Below, piece after piece: positions 7,270-16,272 of a stretch of 64,000 bases of DNA. Each line of letters begins with the position of its first letter. The stretch's first letter is position 1. Both the position numbers and the translations under genes were made by a program. The notes under the pieces are model-generated. The model worked only from the letters and a program-made list of their open reading frames with translations. It ran no database searches and was not told where the DNA came from. Source of the DNA: Nodularia sp. LEGE 06071 (GTDB lineage: Bacteria > Cyanobacteriota > Cyanobacteriia > Cyanobacteriales > Nostocaceae); contig NZ_JADEWH010000001.1 in NCBI RefSeq assembly GCF_015207755.1, positions 496,001 to 560,000 of the forward strand. Reading direction: 5' to 3'.

Positions 7270-8919
7270 TTATCCTGGTTTCGACAACAACTTGCCAATG
7301 GTGCGATTCTCTGATGTAAAAGTCGCCTTCGCCACCCGTTGAATATCAGCAGTGGTTACCGCCGAAATATTATCTAATTGCTGAAACAAATTTCGCCAAG
7401 AACCAGTTTTTACCTCTGCTTCCAATAACTGCTGTGCCATACCCATATTGGAATTCAGGCTACGTAACAAACTCGCCCGTGCTTGGGTTTTCACCCGTTG
7501 CAAGTCAGTCGCCGCCACAGGTTCAACTTTCAATTTTTCAATTTCTGTTCGCAAAGCGATCGCTACTTCATCCACAGTGTGACCGGGAGCCGTGAGCGCA
7601 TAAAACAACATCAAATTTGCGTACTTATCCCCAGGGAAACCACTAAAACCCTGAGCATTTAATGCCAAACTCTGCTGTTCTACCAAAGATTTATACAACC
7701 GAGATGTGCGCCCATTACTTAATAAACCGCTAATAATTTCATACACTGCATCATCGGGATGGCTAACTGATGGGCGGTGATAGCCTTCTAAATACCAAGG
7801 TTGAGAAGGTAATTCTAAAGTAAATTCTCTTGTTTGTGTTTGTGGTGGTTCAGCCGAAATATTTGCTGTTGCTTTTGGTTTGGCTTGATAGCGGCCAAAA
7901 TAAATTTTTGCCAGTCTTTTGACTTCCGCCGGATCAACATCTCCGACAACAGCAATGGTTAAATTACTCGGTACATAGTAAGCATCAAAAAAGTTTTGGA
8001 CATTTTCCGGTGTGAGATTGCGGATATCTTCTTCATAACCAATGACTGGTCGTTTGTAGGGATGGACTGTGAAAGCCGTAGCGATAAAATTCTCGATCAT
8101 CATGCCGATCGGGGAATTATCCACCCGCATTCGCCGTTCTTCTAAAATTACATCTTTTTCTTTGTAAAACTCGCGACGAACGACAGGCTCTAAAAATCGC
8201 TCTGACTCCAGCGACATCCACAGTTTCAACTTATTGGCAGGAAAGCTGTAAAAATATTTGGTAGCTTCAGCGGAAGTGCTAGCATTTAAACCCACACCCC
8301 CGGCTTGGTTGACAATTTGCCCCATTTCGTTTTGTGTAACTAGCGCGTCTGCTTGGGACTCTACTTGCTTAAATTCAGTTTGCAATTGAGCCAGATCATC
8401 TGCTTTACCATTGGCTTTTGCGGTTCTAATTTGGGCATCTAACTCTTCTAAACGGTCTAGTAAAAGTTTTTCGGCTTCGTAGTCTTTTGTGCCGATGCGT
8501 GTCGTACCTTTAAATGCCAAATGCTCTAGAAAGTGGGCTACACCAGTTTGACCATCTGGCTCATCCACACCACCCACATCAGCATAAGTCAGAAAAGAAA
8601 CGACAGGCGCTTGATGCCGTTCTAAGACGATGAATTTCAACCCATTTTCTAGGCGAAACTCAGTTAATTGCTCAATTACCCGATCTAAATACGGTTGAAT
8701 TGAAGTTTTTTCTGGTGGGGTTTGGCGAAATTGCCGGATTCTTTGCAGAGGATTTGCGGTTTGAGTTTGTGCCAGAGCCATGTCTGGAAGTAACCCCGAC
8801 CAGCAAATTACGAGTACCATCAAAATGGTCGAGAGCCGACGCAATCTGATAGTTACTTGATTTGACCAATCCAATATTGAACGACTGGGCTGATTCATAA
8901 GCGACAACAAAAGCTCCAT
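7270..8919 (-). CDS. M16 family zinc peptidase, catalytic subunit
   Basis: This 549-residue exported protein carries the inverted zinc motif HFLEH in GVAHFLEHLAFKGT and the distal glutamate in KDVILEERRM. A 60-residue Glu/Leu-rich insertion between motif and distal Glu probably forms a helical arm. A hydrophobic signal segment (STILMVLVICWSGLLPDMAL) is near the N-terminus. ATG at 8898 is an alternative start; neither has a clear ribosome site. It heads the operon with the non-catalytic M16 partner and is divergent from a TetR regulator across 125 bp. M16B peptidases degrade short unfolded peptides. A role on the peptide array 2 kb away is possible but unsupported. Confidence 0.88.
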   Translation of the reverse strand: MELLLSLMNQPSRSILDWSNQVTIRLRRLSTILMVLVICWSGLLPDMALAQTQTANPLQRIRQFRQTPPEKTSIQPYLDRVIEQLTEFRLENGLKFIVLERHQAPVVSFLTYADVGGVDEPDGQTGVAHFLEHLAFKGTTRIGTKDYEAEKLLLDRLEELDAQIRTAKANGKADDLAQLQTEFKQVESQADALVTQNEMGQIVNQAGGVGLNASTSAEATKYFYSFPANKLKLWMSLESERFLEPVVRREFYKEKDVILEERRMRVDNSPIGMMIENFIATAFTVHPYKRPVIGYEEDIRNLTPENVQNFFDAYYVPSNLTIAVVGDVDPAEVKRLAKIYFGRYQAKPKATANISAEPPQTQTREFTLELPSQPWYLEGYHRPSVSHPDDAVYEIISGLLSNGRTSRLYKSLVEQQSLALNAQGFSGFPGDKYANLMLFYALTAPGHTVDEVAIALRTEIEKLKVEPVAATDLQRVKTQARASLLRSLNSNMGMAQQLLEAEVKTGSWRNLFQQLDNISAVTTADIQRVAKATFTSENRTIGKLLSKPG

Positions 8920-9044
8920 TACCTGAGAAATATGCTATGTAACAAACAGGGGGTTAACCTTGTATTAAGCTTTTTGTGGTTTTTGTACCTAAAGTTAGAC
9001 AATAATGATACAAGTGACGTTCCGCAGATCACAGAATAATTTTT

Positions 9045-9659
9045 ATGCGAGTTTTTAATTCACCTCCGCCTTCAGAAGCACAAACACGTACCCGCATTTT
9101 ACAAGCGGCACAGAAGTTATTTGCCTCTAAGGGATTTGATGGCACTACCACCCGTGATTTAGCCCAAGCAGCAGGGGTTGCTGAAGGCACTTTGTTTCGT
9201 CATTTTTCCAATAAAAAGTCTATTTTAGTGGAAGTAGCTACTAGTGGCTGGGTGGATATTTTAACAGATTTGCTGACAGAATTGAGCGAAATGGGCAGTT
9301 ATAAGGCGATCGCTCAAGTGATGCGCCGCCGGATGTGGAATTTACACAAAAATGTCGATTTGATGAAAGTTTGTTTCATGGAGGTGCAGTTTCATCCAGA
9401 TTTGCGCGATCGCATTCAAGAAGAAGTCATTGGTAAAATGACCGATGTGGCTGAAGCTTTTTTTCAAAGTGCGATGGATAAGGGTATTTATCGCCAAACT
9501 GATGCCAAACTGGTGGCTAAGGTGTTTTTGGGAATGTTTGCGATCGCCGGATTTTCTAACAATACTCTCATGGCTCCAGATGCTTCACCCCAAGAAATGC
9601 AGCAAATGGCAGAAGGATTGGCTGATATCTTTCTCAATGGAGTTTTAGCTAAAGAATAA
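9045..9659 (+). CDS. TetR/AcrR family transcriptional regulator
   Basis: This is a 204-residue regulator. Residues 12-58 form the TetR helix-turn-helix (RILQAAQKLFASKGFDGTTT, then VAEGTLFRHFSNK). The C-terminal ligand domain is helical and not diagnostic. It is transcribed away from the M16 peptidase operon with only 125 bp between, so autoregulation and control of the peptidases are plausible. A short GAACGCGGAT repeat follows the stop. Confidence 0.9.
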   Translation: MRVFNSPPPSEAQTRTRILQAAQKLFASKGFDGTTTRDLAQAAGVAEGTLFRHFSNKKSILVEVATSGWVDILTDLLTELSEMGSYKAIAQVMRRRMWNLHKNVDLMKVCFMEVQFHPDLRDRIQEEVIGKMTDVAEAFFQSAMDKGIYRQTDAKLVAKVFLGMFAIAGFSNNTLMAPDASPQEMQQMAEGLADIFLNGVLAKE

Positions 9660-9660
9660 T

Positions 9661-9716
9661 TGAACGCGGATGAACGCGGATGTAGCTTGCTTCCCGAAGG
9701 GTACGCGGATGAACGC
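9661..9716. repeat. Short GAACGCGGAT direct repeats
   Basis: TGAACGCGGA occurs in tandem at 9661 and 9671 and again after a CTTCCCGAAGGG-type spacer. It is the low-complexity intergenic repeat usual in Nostocales and lies between convergent genes. Confidence 0.6.
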
Positions 9717-9719
9717 GTT

Positions 9720-10157
9720 TTAGGTGATTTGTTTCGCTTGTTGACTCCATTGTTGGACTACATCAATGGTGGGACACAAATCTCGTCGCTGCATTGTTGA
9801 TACTTGTAGGCGCATAATTTGTTGGTGCAGCCTGTGGGTGGGAGTTTGAGCTAGTTGGGCGACAGAACCAATACCGGAATGTAGCAATAACCCGGAATAT
9901 TGCAGTCCTATACCAGGAATACGCGCTAAATCAGCTAAGGCAATCCATTTATTGACATATTGCAGATTAACTTTTAATTTATTTGCTAAATTTACCCTAG
10001 TTTCCGCAGTTTTTCCTTGTTTAATTAGCTGTTTTGTGGTTGTAATTCCACAATTTTGCAGTTTGGCTTGTTCTTCTGGACTTAATCCAGGTAATTGCTC
10101 AATTGGCCAATCGCAAGCGGTGATCGGACTTCTAGTATTTGGCTGTTTGGTGGACAT
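9720..10157 (-). CDS. DUF4332 helix-hairpin-helix protein
   Basis: This protein of about 145 residues has two helix-hairpin-helix-like segments: LPGLSPEEQAKLQNCGITTT near residue 25 and LARIPGIGLQYSGLLLHSGI near residue 80. The spacing matches the DUF4332 family common in cyanobacteria. I chose ATG at 10157; a TTG two codons upstream is possible. The fold suggests nucleic-acid or protein binding, but no function is known. It stands alone, convergent with the TetR gene. Confidence 0.8.
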   Translation of the reverse strand: MSTKQPNTRSPITACDWPIEQLPGLSPEEQAKLQNCGITTTKQLIKQGKTAETRVNLANKLKVNLQYVNKWIALADLARIPGIGLQYSGLLLHSGIGSVAQLAQTPTHRLHQQIMRLQVSTMQRRDLCPTIDVVQQWSQQAKQIT

Positions 10158-10228
10158 TTGCAAGGTTTAGTATGGCGATCGCATGAAATTCATCCTAACG
10201 TTTTAAACGCAGAGGTACGCGGAGTTTT

Positions 10229-11026
10229 TTAACTCATTAATTCGCCTCGCATCACAGTTACTGCTTGTCCAGAGAGAAATACGCGATCGCCTCCTGGATA
10301 GCGCACCTTCACCACTCCACCGCGCCGGGAAGCCTGAAAAGCCAAAAACTCATCTTTATGCAGGCGATCGCGCCAGAAAGCCGCCAGACAACAATGAGCC
10401 GCCCCAGTCACAGGGTCTTCATCGATCCCTAATCCCGGCGCAAAAAACCGAGAAACAAAATCATATTCAGAACCAGCATCAGTTTGGCTAGTCACAATCA
10501 CATCAGCTATAGGCAATTTTTTCAACTGCTGAAAATTAGGCTGCATTTGTCGTACCAAATCCTCAGACTCCACCTCGACTAAATACCCCAGAGAATTTTG
10601 CAGCACAGACTTACAAGGTACACCCAAAGCCTCGCTTAACTCCGGAGGCGCGACTGTTTCCTGAGATAAATTCACCGGAAAATCTAACTCAATCCACTCA
10701 TCCAGACATTTAGCCATCAAAACACCGCTTTTCGTATAAAAACGGGCAACCTCATCAGGTAACAAATACCCAGCAGACCAAAGAACATGGGCGCTAGCCA
10801 AAGTTGCGTGACCACAAAGAGGAACTTCCACCATCGGCGTAAACCAACGCAGACTAAAACCATCATCCTGTCGCACCAAAAAAGCCGTTTCAGACAAATT
10901 CATCTCCTGCGCCACATTCTGCATCCAAGCATCATCCCGACACTCAGACAAAACACAAACAGCCGCCGGATTCCCCGCAAAACATCTCTTACTAAAAGCA
11001 TCAACCTGAAAAATCACCAGTCCCAT
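10229..11026 (-). CDS. PhzF family isomerase-like protein
   Basis: This 265-residue protein begins with the PhzF signature (VDAFSKRCFAGNPAAVCVL), followed by AQEMNLSETAFL with the glutamate that serves as general acid/base in PhzF. LCGHATLASAHVLW and GIDEDPVTGAAHCCL are the other conserved blocks, the latter near the C-terminus. Members isomerise small amino-acid-like or phenazine precursors; without pathway genes nearby the substrate is unknown. The length is at the short end for the family (about 260-300). Confidence 0.9.
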   Translation of the reverse strand: MGLVIFQVDAFSKRCFAGNPAAVCVLSECRDDAWMQNVAQEMNLSETAFLVRQDDGFSLRWFTPMVEVPLCGHATLASAHVLWSAGYLLPDEVARFYTKSGVLMAKCLDEWIELDFPVNLSQETVAPPELSEALGVPCKSVLQNSLGYLVEVESEDLVRQMQPNFQQLKKLPIADVIVTSQTDAGSEYDFVSRFFAPGLGIDEDPVTGAAHCCLAAFWRDRLHKDEFLAFQASRRGGVVKVRYPGGDRVFLSGQAVTVMRGELMS

Positions 11027-11326
11027 AACCCCAACCTCAAATTAAAATTAACTAATACCATTTCTGTGTAAAGTTGCACTAAATTTCTTTCTTTCTCAGG
11101 ACTTACGCAAAAACTCTCTCAAACCCTTATTCCTCTGTGTTCTCTGCGTCTCTGTGGTTCGTTATTCCGTAATTTGTGCGTAAGTCCTATTTCTTTCTTT
11201 CTTTCTTTGTGTACTTTGCGTACTTTGCGGTTCGTTCCTCATATACTTCAGCGCATCCTCATACAGAATTGGTATAACAACTCAGCGTACCTTTGCGTTA
11301 ACCTCCGCGCCCCTTTGCGTTTAATC
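11027..11326. other. Intergenic 300 bp between divergent genes, repeat-filled
   Basis: The stretch holds a MITE-like palindrome at 11098-11188 and TTTC-repeat plus TACTTTGCG low-complexity sequence. An open frame continues leftward from the aminopeptidase through this region, but it is translated repeat and not gene. Confidence 0.6.
11098..11188. repeat. MITE-like element with AGGACTTACGCA terminal repeats
   Basis: AGGACTTACGCA (11098-11109) and its exact complement TGCGTAAGTCCT (11177-11188) bound 91 bp containing the CTCTGTGTTCTCTGCGTCTC low-complexity sequence common in Nostocales. Perfect 12-bp terminal repeats around a non-coding core fit a miniature inverted-repeat element. Confidence 0.75.
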
Positions 11327-12694
11327 ATGCTCAAACAAACCTTACACCACCGCCGACAAAAACTAGCCAACCTGATCAACTTTCCCGCAATACTATGGTC
11401 AGGAAACACCAACCCCCGCAACTTCCCCGCCAACGTCTACCCCTTTCGCGCCAGTAGCCATTTCCTCTACTTCGCCGGCTTACCATTACCTAACGCCGCC
11501 ATTCGCCTAGAAGCAGGCAAACTAGAACTATTCATAGATAATCCGCCACCCAGCAGCGCCCTATGGCATGGAGAAATGCCCACCCGTGACCAAATAGCCG
11601 AACAAATAGGCGCAGATACAGCTCGACCAATGGCAGAATTAGAATCATGTCTAGAAAATGCAGCCACAATTCCCGTACAGAATGCAGCTACTTGGACACA
11701 GCAAACACAGTTATTAAATAGATGGGTATTACCACAACAACCGCCCCAAGGAATTGACTTAGAATTAGCCAAAGCGATAATTTCCCTCCGCCTCACCCAT
11801 GACGCAGACGCATTAATTGAATTGCGAAAAGCAGCTGCTGTAACTGTTGCAGCACACAAAGCCGGGATAGCCGCGACATCAACAGCCAAACGAGAAGCCG
11901 AAGTCCGGGCGGCGATGGAAGCGGTGATTATCGGTGAGAATATGACCACTTCTTACAACAGTATTGTCACCGTCCACGGCGAAGTTTTGCATAATGAACA
12001 TTATCACCATCCACTGCAACCAGGTGATTTAATTCTGGCTGATGTGGGTGCAGAAACCGCAATGGGTTGGGCTGCTGATGTCACCCGGACTTGGCCTGTG
12101 TCTGGTAAGTTTTCATCTACCCAAAGAGATATTTATGATGTAGTGTTGGCGGCTCATGATGCTTGCATTGCCAAAATTAGCCCTGGTGTGGAGTATGGAG
12201 ACATTCATTTATTAGCCGCTACAGTCATCGCTGAAGGTTTGGTTAATTTAGGCATTTTACAAGGAAATCCCCCAGATTTAGTTGAAATGGATGCCCATGC
12301 GTTGTTTTTCCCTCATGGAATTGGTCATCTATTGGGTTTAGATGTCCATGATATGGAAGATTTAGGCGATTTAGCTGGATATGAAGAAGGAAGAAATAGA
12401 AGCGATCGCTTTGGCTTGGGCTACCTGCGGTTAAATCGTCCTTTACGCCCAGGAATGTTAGTCACAATTGAACCAGGATTTTATCAAGTCCCAGCAATTT
12501 TAAATGATCATAACCTGCGCTCAAAATATGAAAATGTCGTGAATTGGCAGCGTTTAGCTGAATTTGCCGATGTGCGGGGAATACGGATAGAAGATGATGT
12601 TTTAGTTACAGAATCAGGCAGCGAAGTTTTGACAGATGCTTTACCAAATCAGGCGATCGCCATTGAAGATTTACAGCACCTTGCAAGTAAATAA
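11327..12694 (+). CDS. M24 metallopeptidase, Xaa-Pro aminopeptidase type
   Basis: From the ATG at 11327 the protein is 455 residues, normal for aminopeptidase P. An N-terminal creatinase-like domain is followed by the pita-bread domain with the five metal ligands: Asp in ILADVGAE, Asp in AADVTRTW, His in PHGIGHLLGLDVHD, Glu in VTIEPGFY and Glu in GIRIEDDVL. It removes N-terminal residues preceding proline, probably in the cytoplasm. The reading frame extends 51 codons further upstream through repeat sequence and I exclude that part. A MITE ends 139 bp before the start. Confidence 0.9.
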   Translation: MLKQTLHHRRQKLANLINFPAILWSGNTNPRNFPANVYPFRASSHFLYFAGLPLPNAAIRLEAGKLELFIDNPPPSSALWHGEMPTRDQIAEQIGADTARPMAELESCLENAATIPVQNAATWTQQTQLLNRWVLPQQPPQGIDLELAKAIISLRLTHDADALIELRKAAAVTVAAHKAGIAATSTAKREAEVRAAMEAVIIGENMTTSYNSIVTVHGEVLHNEHYHHPLQPGDLILADVGAETAMGWAADVTRTWPVSGKFSSTQRDIYDVVLAAHDACIAKISPGVEYGDIHLLAATVIAEGLVNLGILQGNPPDLVEMDAHALFFPHGIGHLLGLDVHDMEDLGDLAGYEEGRNRSDRFGLGYLRLNRPLRPGMLVTIEPGFYQVPAILNDHNLRSKYENVVNWQRLAEFADVRGIRIEDDVLVTESGSEVLTDALPNQAIAIEDLQHLASK

Positions 12695-12748
12695 TCCAAA
12701 CCATCAACACCCAAATCAAAAAACTCAAATAACTCCGCACCGAAAAAA

Positions 12749-13180
12749 TTAGGATGACCGACCATCAATAACATTTAAAAAATCTTCAGCAGTGATAATC
12801 GGCCTAGAAAAATTATCTTTTAGGCTGAGTAAATCGCGATCGCCTGTCACCAGATAATCCGCCTCACCGACAACAGCCAGAAGTAAAAAAGGCACATCAA
12901 ACGGGTCACGACATTCAGGAATTATAGGCAACACATTAGGTATCGCCACAGCCTCACAAAACAGTATGTAATCTGATAGTAAATCTTCTTGCTCAATTGG
13001 CGTGAGCTGAAACTTTGGATAAGCCAGCACTCGGATTAACTCAGTTGTTGTCGCTTTAGAAACCAGAGGAGTGAAGCGATTATCCTGCCATGCGAAACGA
13101 ATCCTAGATATTCTGCCCCCAAAAATCAGCGCAGAGACTATGATATTTGTATCAATTACAACCCGTAAACCAACCCTCAT
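12749..13180 (-). CDS. PIN-domain toxin, VapC-like
   Basis: This protein of about 143 residues begins MRVGLRVVIDTNIIVSALIF. The first PIN Asp lies in DTN, with further acidic residues in TELIRVL and in YLVTGDRDLLSL, the metal-binding set of PIN ribonucleases. It belongs to the PIN-3 group that ends in an AEDFL segment. Its ATG overlaps the stop of the upstream antitoxin as ATGA, so translation is coupled. The expected activity is cleavage of cellular RNA unless bound by antitoxin. Confidence 0.88.
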   Translation of the reverse strand: MRVGLRVVIDTNIIVSALIFGGRISRIRFAWQDNRFTPLVSKATTTELIRVLAYPKFQLTPIEQEDLLSDYILFCEAVAIPNVLPIIPECRDPFDVPFLLLAVVGEADYLVTGDRDLLSLKDNFSRPIITAEDFLNVIDGRSS

Positions 13181-13398
13181 GAATGACGCGCCCAAGCCAC
13201 TGCATCAGCCACATCCTGCTCACTCACCCCCAAATCCGCCAGTTTCGCCCGCACCGCATCCGCCCGTTGAATTTTTACAGGAGTCAGAATAATTTGCCCA
13301 TTCTCCACCTTTACCTCAAAATACTCAGCCTCCCCGATTTCACGGGTAATACTTTTAGGCAACGTTAGTTGATTCTTAGAAGTTAACTTGGCGAGCAT
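13177..13398 (-). CDS. AbrB/MazE-type antitoxin
   Basis: This 73-residue protein starts MLAKLTSKNQLTLPKSITRE, the swapped-hairpin AbrB DNA-binding pattern, continuing EIGEAEYFEVKVENGQIILT. The C-terminal tail (ADAVRAKLADLGVSEQDVAD) should bind and neutralise the toxin encoded downstream. The pair overlaps by 4 bp. Such antitoxins repress their own promoter; an AT-rich region with TTATTATATAC lies just upstream at 13440-13455. Confidence 0.88.
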   Translation of the reverse strand: MLAKLTSKNQLTLPKSITREIGEAEYFEVKVENGQIILTPVKIQRADAVRAKLADLGVSEQDVADAVAWARHS

Positions 13399-13471
13399 GA
13401 AAAGCCTCCTAGCCTTTGCCAGACAATGTAAGGATTCCTTACTTTATTATATACGTCTTCCCTGACAAACA

Positions 13472-13696
13472 ATGAGCGAACTGCACCTGCAAGATAAGTT
13501 TCTCATCCCATTTTTTCGCCAAGAATTAGACTCCCAAGAAGTCAAAGCCAACACCATACTCTACAAGAGGTTTCTATCCATGCTGAGGAGGTCTTTTTTT
13601 GTTGCTGTGTTAGCTTTAATCGATAGGTGTCAATCTGGAAGAAATTCGCAAAATCACTGTATGAGAGTGAGTTTAAATTTCACGCATGGAGAATAA
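13472..13696 (+). pseudogene. Remnant of a type I restriction subunit (HsdR-like N-terminus)
   Basis: The first 29 residues (MSELHLQDKFLIPFFRQELD, then SQEVKANTI) resemble the start of cyanobacterial HsdR-type restriction endonuclease subunits. After that the reading frame bears no relation to the family and stops within 50 codons. HsdR proteins are near 1000 residues, so this is a decayed 5' stub. The defence gene was probably lost by deletion between this stub and the acetyltransferase. The family match is from memory. Confidence 0.5.
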
Positions 13697-13701
13697 AGCT
13701 G

Positions 13702-14169
13702 ATGCTGATCCGCTCTGCCATCCTAGATGATGTCCCCGCAGTTTTAGTCATGTTAGCCAAAACTTGTGCTTTACATGAGACTTGGGATGCTGCTAAATAT
13801 GGTTTGCGATCGCATCCAGAACAGTATTATGAAAAATGGTTAACCCGTCTACTGCATAAAGAGCGCAGCGTATTTTTGGTAGCTGAAGATGAAGACAAGC
13901 TGGTAGCATTTTTAGTAGCAACAGTAGAACCAGAAATATCAATTTACAGTTTACAAGAATTTGCCTTTATTCATGACCTCTGGGTGGAACCTGAATATCG
14001 AAGAAAAGGGATTGCACCACAGATAATCAAGCTGACTGTTGAACGCTTCCAACAAATGGGAGTTAAGCAAATTCGATTAGATACAGTAGCCGCTAATGAC
14101 AGCGCAAGAGAGTTATTTAAATCCTGTGGTTTTCGGGTAAGCACTATAGAGATGCTCAGGGAAATATAA
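13702..14169 (+). CDS. GNAT family N-acetyltransferase
   Basis: This is a 155-residue protein from ATG at 13702 (MLIRSAILDDVPAVLVMLAK). The acetyl-CoA motif is FIHDLWVEPEYRRKGIAPQI, with the Arg-x-x-Gly-x-Ala pyrophosphate loop, and the C-terminal strand-loop is DTVAANDSARELFKSCGF. A longer start at 13627 adds 25 residues that overlap the degraded restriction remnant, so I do not use it. The substrate is unknown; small GNATs of this type modify polyamines, amino acids or protein N-termini. Confidence 0.88.
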   Translation: MLIRSAILDDVPAVLVMLAKTCALHETWDAAKYGLRSHPEQYYEKWLTRLLHKERSVFLVAEDEDKLVAFLVATVEPEISIYSLQEFAFIHDLWVEPEYRRKGIAPQIIKLTVERFQQMGVKQIRLDTVAANDSARELFKSCGFRVSTIEMLREI

Positions 14170-14226
14170 AACTGTGCTTTATCTCCCCTCTCCTTACTAA
14201 GGTTGGGGGTGAGGTGACAATATGTA

Positions 14227-15204
14227 TTAAAAAGTGCGACTATGGCTGAGTTCTGTTAACCCTTGTTCACGAGTGATAATTGGTACATAGCCCAACTGAT
14301 CACGGGCTTTGCGATCGCTAAAAGTAAAACCTCTCCCAATTAACCTCACCATACTTTGAGTTATCGGTGGGACATCACGCCGTTTTTGAATTTTCCAAAT
14401 AAATTCCAGCAAACCTGCAACACTCCAAGCAAAGATATAAGGAATACTGCTATTTCGCGGATTTACCCCTTCTATTTGCAATAACGTTGTTACCCAATCA
14501 CGAAACGTCACAACTCCATCATCTCCCAGGAAGTAAGCTTCACCTCCCGGACTGTGCTGGGCTGCTAAAATAGTTCCGTGACAAACGTTAGTTACATGAG
14601 TTGTCACATAAAGATAATTACCGTGATTAATCCACAGAAATTGATTTTGGCGCACTGCTTTGACAATATTGGGAATTGCATGATCACCTTGACCCCAAAT
14701 CCATGAAGGACGAATTACTGATGTCGTAAATCCTGGTGCATTGGCTGCAATCACTCGCTGCTCTGCAAGACTTTTAGTAGCTATATAAGGTGAAAAGGAT
14801 GGTGTTTGTAAAGGTAAAGTTTCATCAGCATCAAAAATTGGCTGTTTATTCATGACAACGGCTGAAGCACCTACCTGAACAAAGCGCGAAACACCCGCCG
14901 CTTTAGCCGCAGAGAGCGATCGCTCAGTACCAATCACATTCGCTTCATAAAATGCTGCATATCTCCCCCAGTCGCTGAGATACCCCGCAACGTGAAACAC
15001 CACCTCACACCCCTGCATTCCCCGCATCATCGCTGACTCGTTGAGTAAATCACCTTCAACAACTTTTGCTCCTAATGCTGCTACTTGCTGGGCGGCTCGT
15101 GGCGATCGCGCCAGTGCTTTCACTTCATAGCCTCGCTCTTGCAGTAACCTAATCAGATGTCCACCCACAAACCCAGAACCACCAGTCACAAATGCTTGGG
15201 TCAT
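14227..15204 (-). CDS. NAD-dependent epimerase/dehydratase (extended SDR)
   Basis: This is a 325-residue extended short-chain dehydrogenase. The Rossmann motif is TGGSGFVGGHL at residues 8-18 and the catalytic YxxxK is YIATK. Overall it resembles the 3-beta-hydroxysteroid dehydrogenase/dihydroflavonol reductase group. It is preceded on the same strand by a TetR regulator 210 bp upstream, with a dispersed repeat between. The substrate is not predictable. Confidence 0.88.
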   Translation of the reverse strand: MTQAFVTGGSGFVGGHLIRLLQERGYEVKALARSPRAAQQVAALGAKVVEGDLLNESAMMRGMQGCEVVFHVAGYLSDWGRYAAFYEANVIGTERSLSAAKAAGVSRFVQVGASAVVMNKQPIFDADETLPLQTPSFSPYIATKSLAEQRVIAANAPGFTTSVIRPSWIWGQGDHAIPNIVKAVRQNQFLWINHGNYLYVTTHVTNVCHGTILAAQHSPGGEAYFLGDDGVVTFRDWVTTLLQIEGVNPRNSSIPYIFAWSVAGLLEFIWKIQKRRDVPPITQSMVRLIGRGFTFSDRKARDQLGYVPIITREQGLTELSHSRTF

Positions 15205-15370
15205 AATTCTTGTAACAACTTACAAAAAATGAAATTAGTCATTGAATAACTAAATGAATCCTATCTCACATCAGTCATAATGACAATTTACAATATTTGA
15301 AATTTGTTATCGTATAGAAAATTTATTTTGTTAACTTGAACAACATCTAGTTTGCATATTTAAATTAAAT

Positions 15371-15410
15371 TAAACTCTTGTGGGGTGGGCATCTTGCCCG
15401 CTCATGTGAT
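15371..15410. repeat. Dispersed palindromic repeat, copy 2 (inverted)
   Basis: ACTCTTGTGGGGTGGGCATC then TTGCCCGCTCATGTGA is the reverse complement of the GC-rich centre seen at 2276-2339 and 24280-24330. The local hairpin is GGGC-ATCTT-GCCC. Outer arms are not obvious here, so this copy may be truncated. Confidence 0.6.
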
Positions 15411-15414
15411 CTGT

Positions 15415-16017
15415 CTATACGCATCCAGCAGCGAAGGAAGTTGTTAAAAGTTTAACCACTGTACCTATCTGCTCTTCTGTATTTTCATGTAGATATTCCT
15501 TGACCATTAGCGGGTGATGGAACTTGAGAGTTGCCGCAGTAACAGCCACAGTTGCTTGCTCAATATTTGTAATTTTGAATTCTCCGCGCTGCACTCCGCC
15601 CATCAAAATTTCTTGGAGAAGAGAATTTAATATATACGTATGCCGTTCTACTACTTGCCGATCTGCCTTCGCAACAGCAATGAGAGCCTCAAACAGTTCC
15701 AGATCATTTGAGAGTTTTTCACGTTTGATCCGATGTAGTTCCAGAACATAAGTATAGAGTTGTTCAGATGCCGAATTTTGCTGATTGGCGATCGCCTCTA
15801 AAGCCTGTTCAATTCCAGTCAGCCATCGGGAAATCACAGCATCAATAATCTCAGCTTTATTACCGAAAAAGCGATACACGTTAGCGTGAGACATTTTGCA
15901 ACTGCGGGCAATTTCGCTGACAGTAGTTCGTGCATAGCCATAACGCCGCAAATGTGCTTCTGCGGTTGCCAAAATTAATTCACGAGTTTCTGGGGCTGGA
16001 TGCTCGGCTTGCGCCAT
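15415..16017 (-). CDS. TetR family transcriptional regulator
   Basis: This 200-residue protein has the helix-turn-helix at residues 14-58 (LILATAEAHLRRYGYARTTV, then MSHANVYRFFGNKAEI). The ligand domain contains RREKLSNDLELFEAL-type sequence of the group with a C-terminal TetR_C7-like helix set. It lies just upstream of the epimerase in the same direction and may control it and itself. Confidence 0.88.
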   Translation of the reverse strand: MAQAEHPAPETRELILATAEAHLRRYGYARTTVSEIARSCKMSHANVYRFFGNKAEIIDAVISRWLTGIEQALEAIANQQNSASEQLYTYVLELHRIKREKLSNDLELFEALIAVAKADRQVVERHTYILNSLLQEILMGGVQRGEFKITNIEQATVAVTAATLKFHHPLMVKEYLHENTEEQIGTVVKLLTTSFAAGCV

Positions 16018-16272
16018 CGTTATTTGTCTAACTTAGTAGATATAACAATTAACATATTTTTGAGACTTGTCAGCCATAAAAGTCAGTATTAATCAACAAA
16101 AGACCGCTTACCACCTGAATAAAGGTCGGTATCTGCTTACTCAAATCGCCATGAAAACTACTAAGCTGGTAAATAGCACCGGAAAACTTTACCGAAATTT
16201 CTGAATCGCCCCAGAAACTTTTAACCTGAGCGGTTCAGGCTGACTTATTGGCGAACTACCTGTAATTACATT

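Noticed and set aside
11467-11949. Minus-strand 160-codon frame opposite aminopeptidase P
   Set aside because: Lies entirely within a conserved metallopeptidase on the other strand.
13627-13701. Upstream extension of the GNAT gene
   Set aside because: The conserved acetyltransferase begins at 13702; the extra residues overlap restriction-gene debris.
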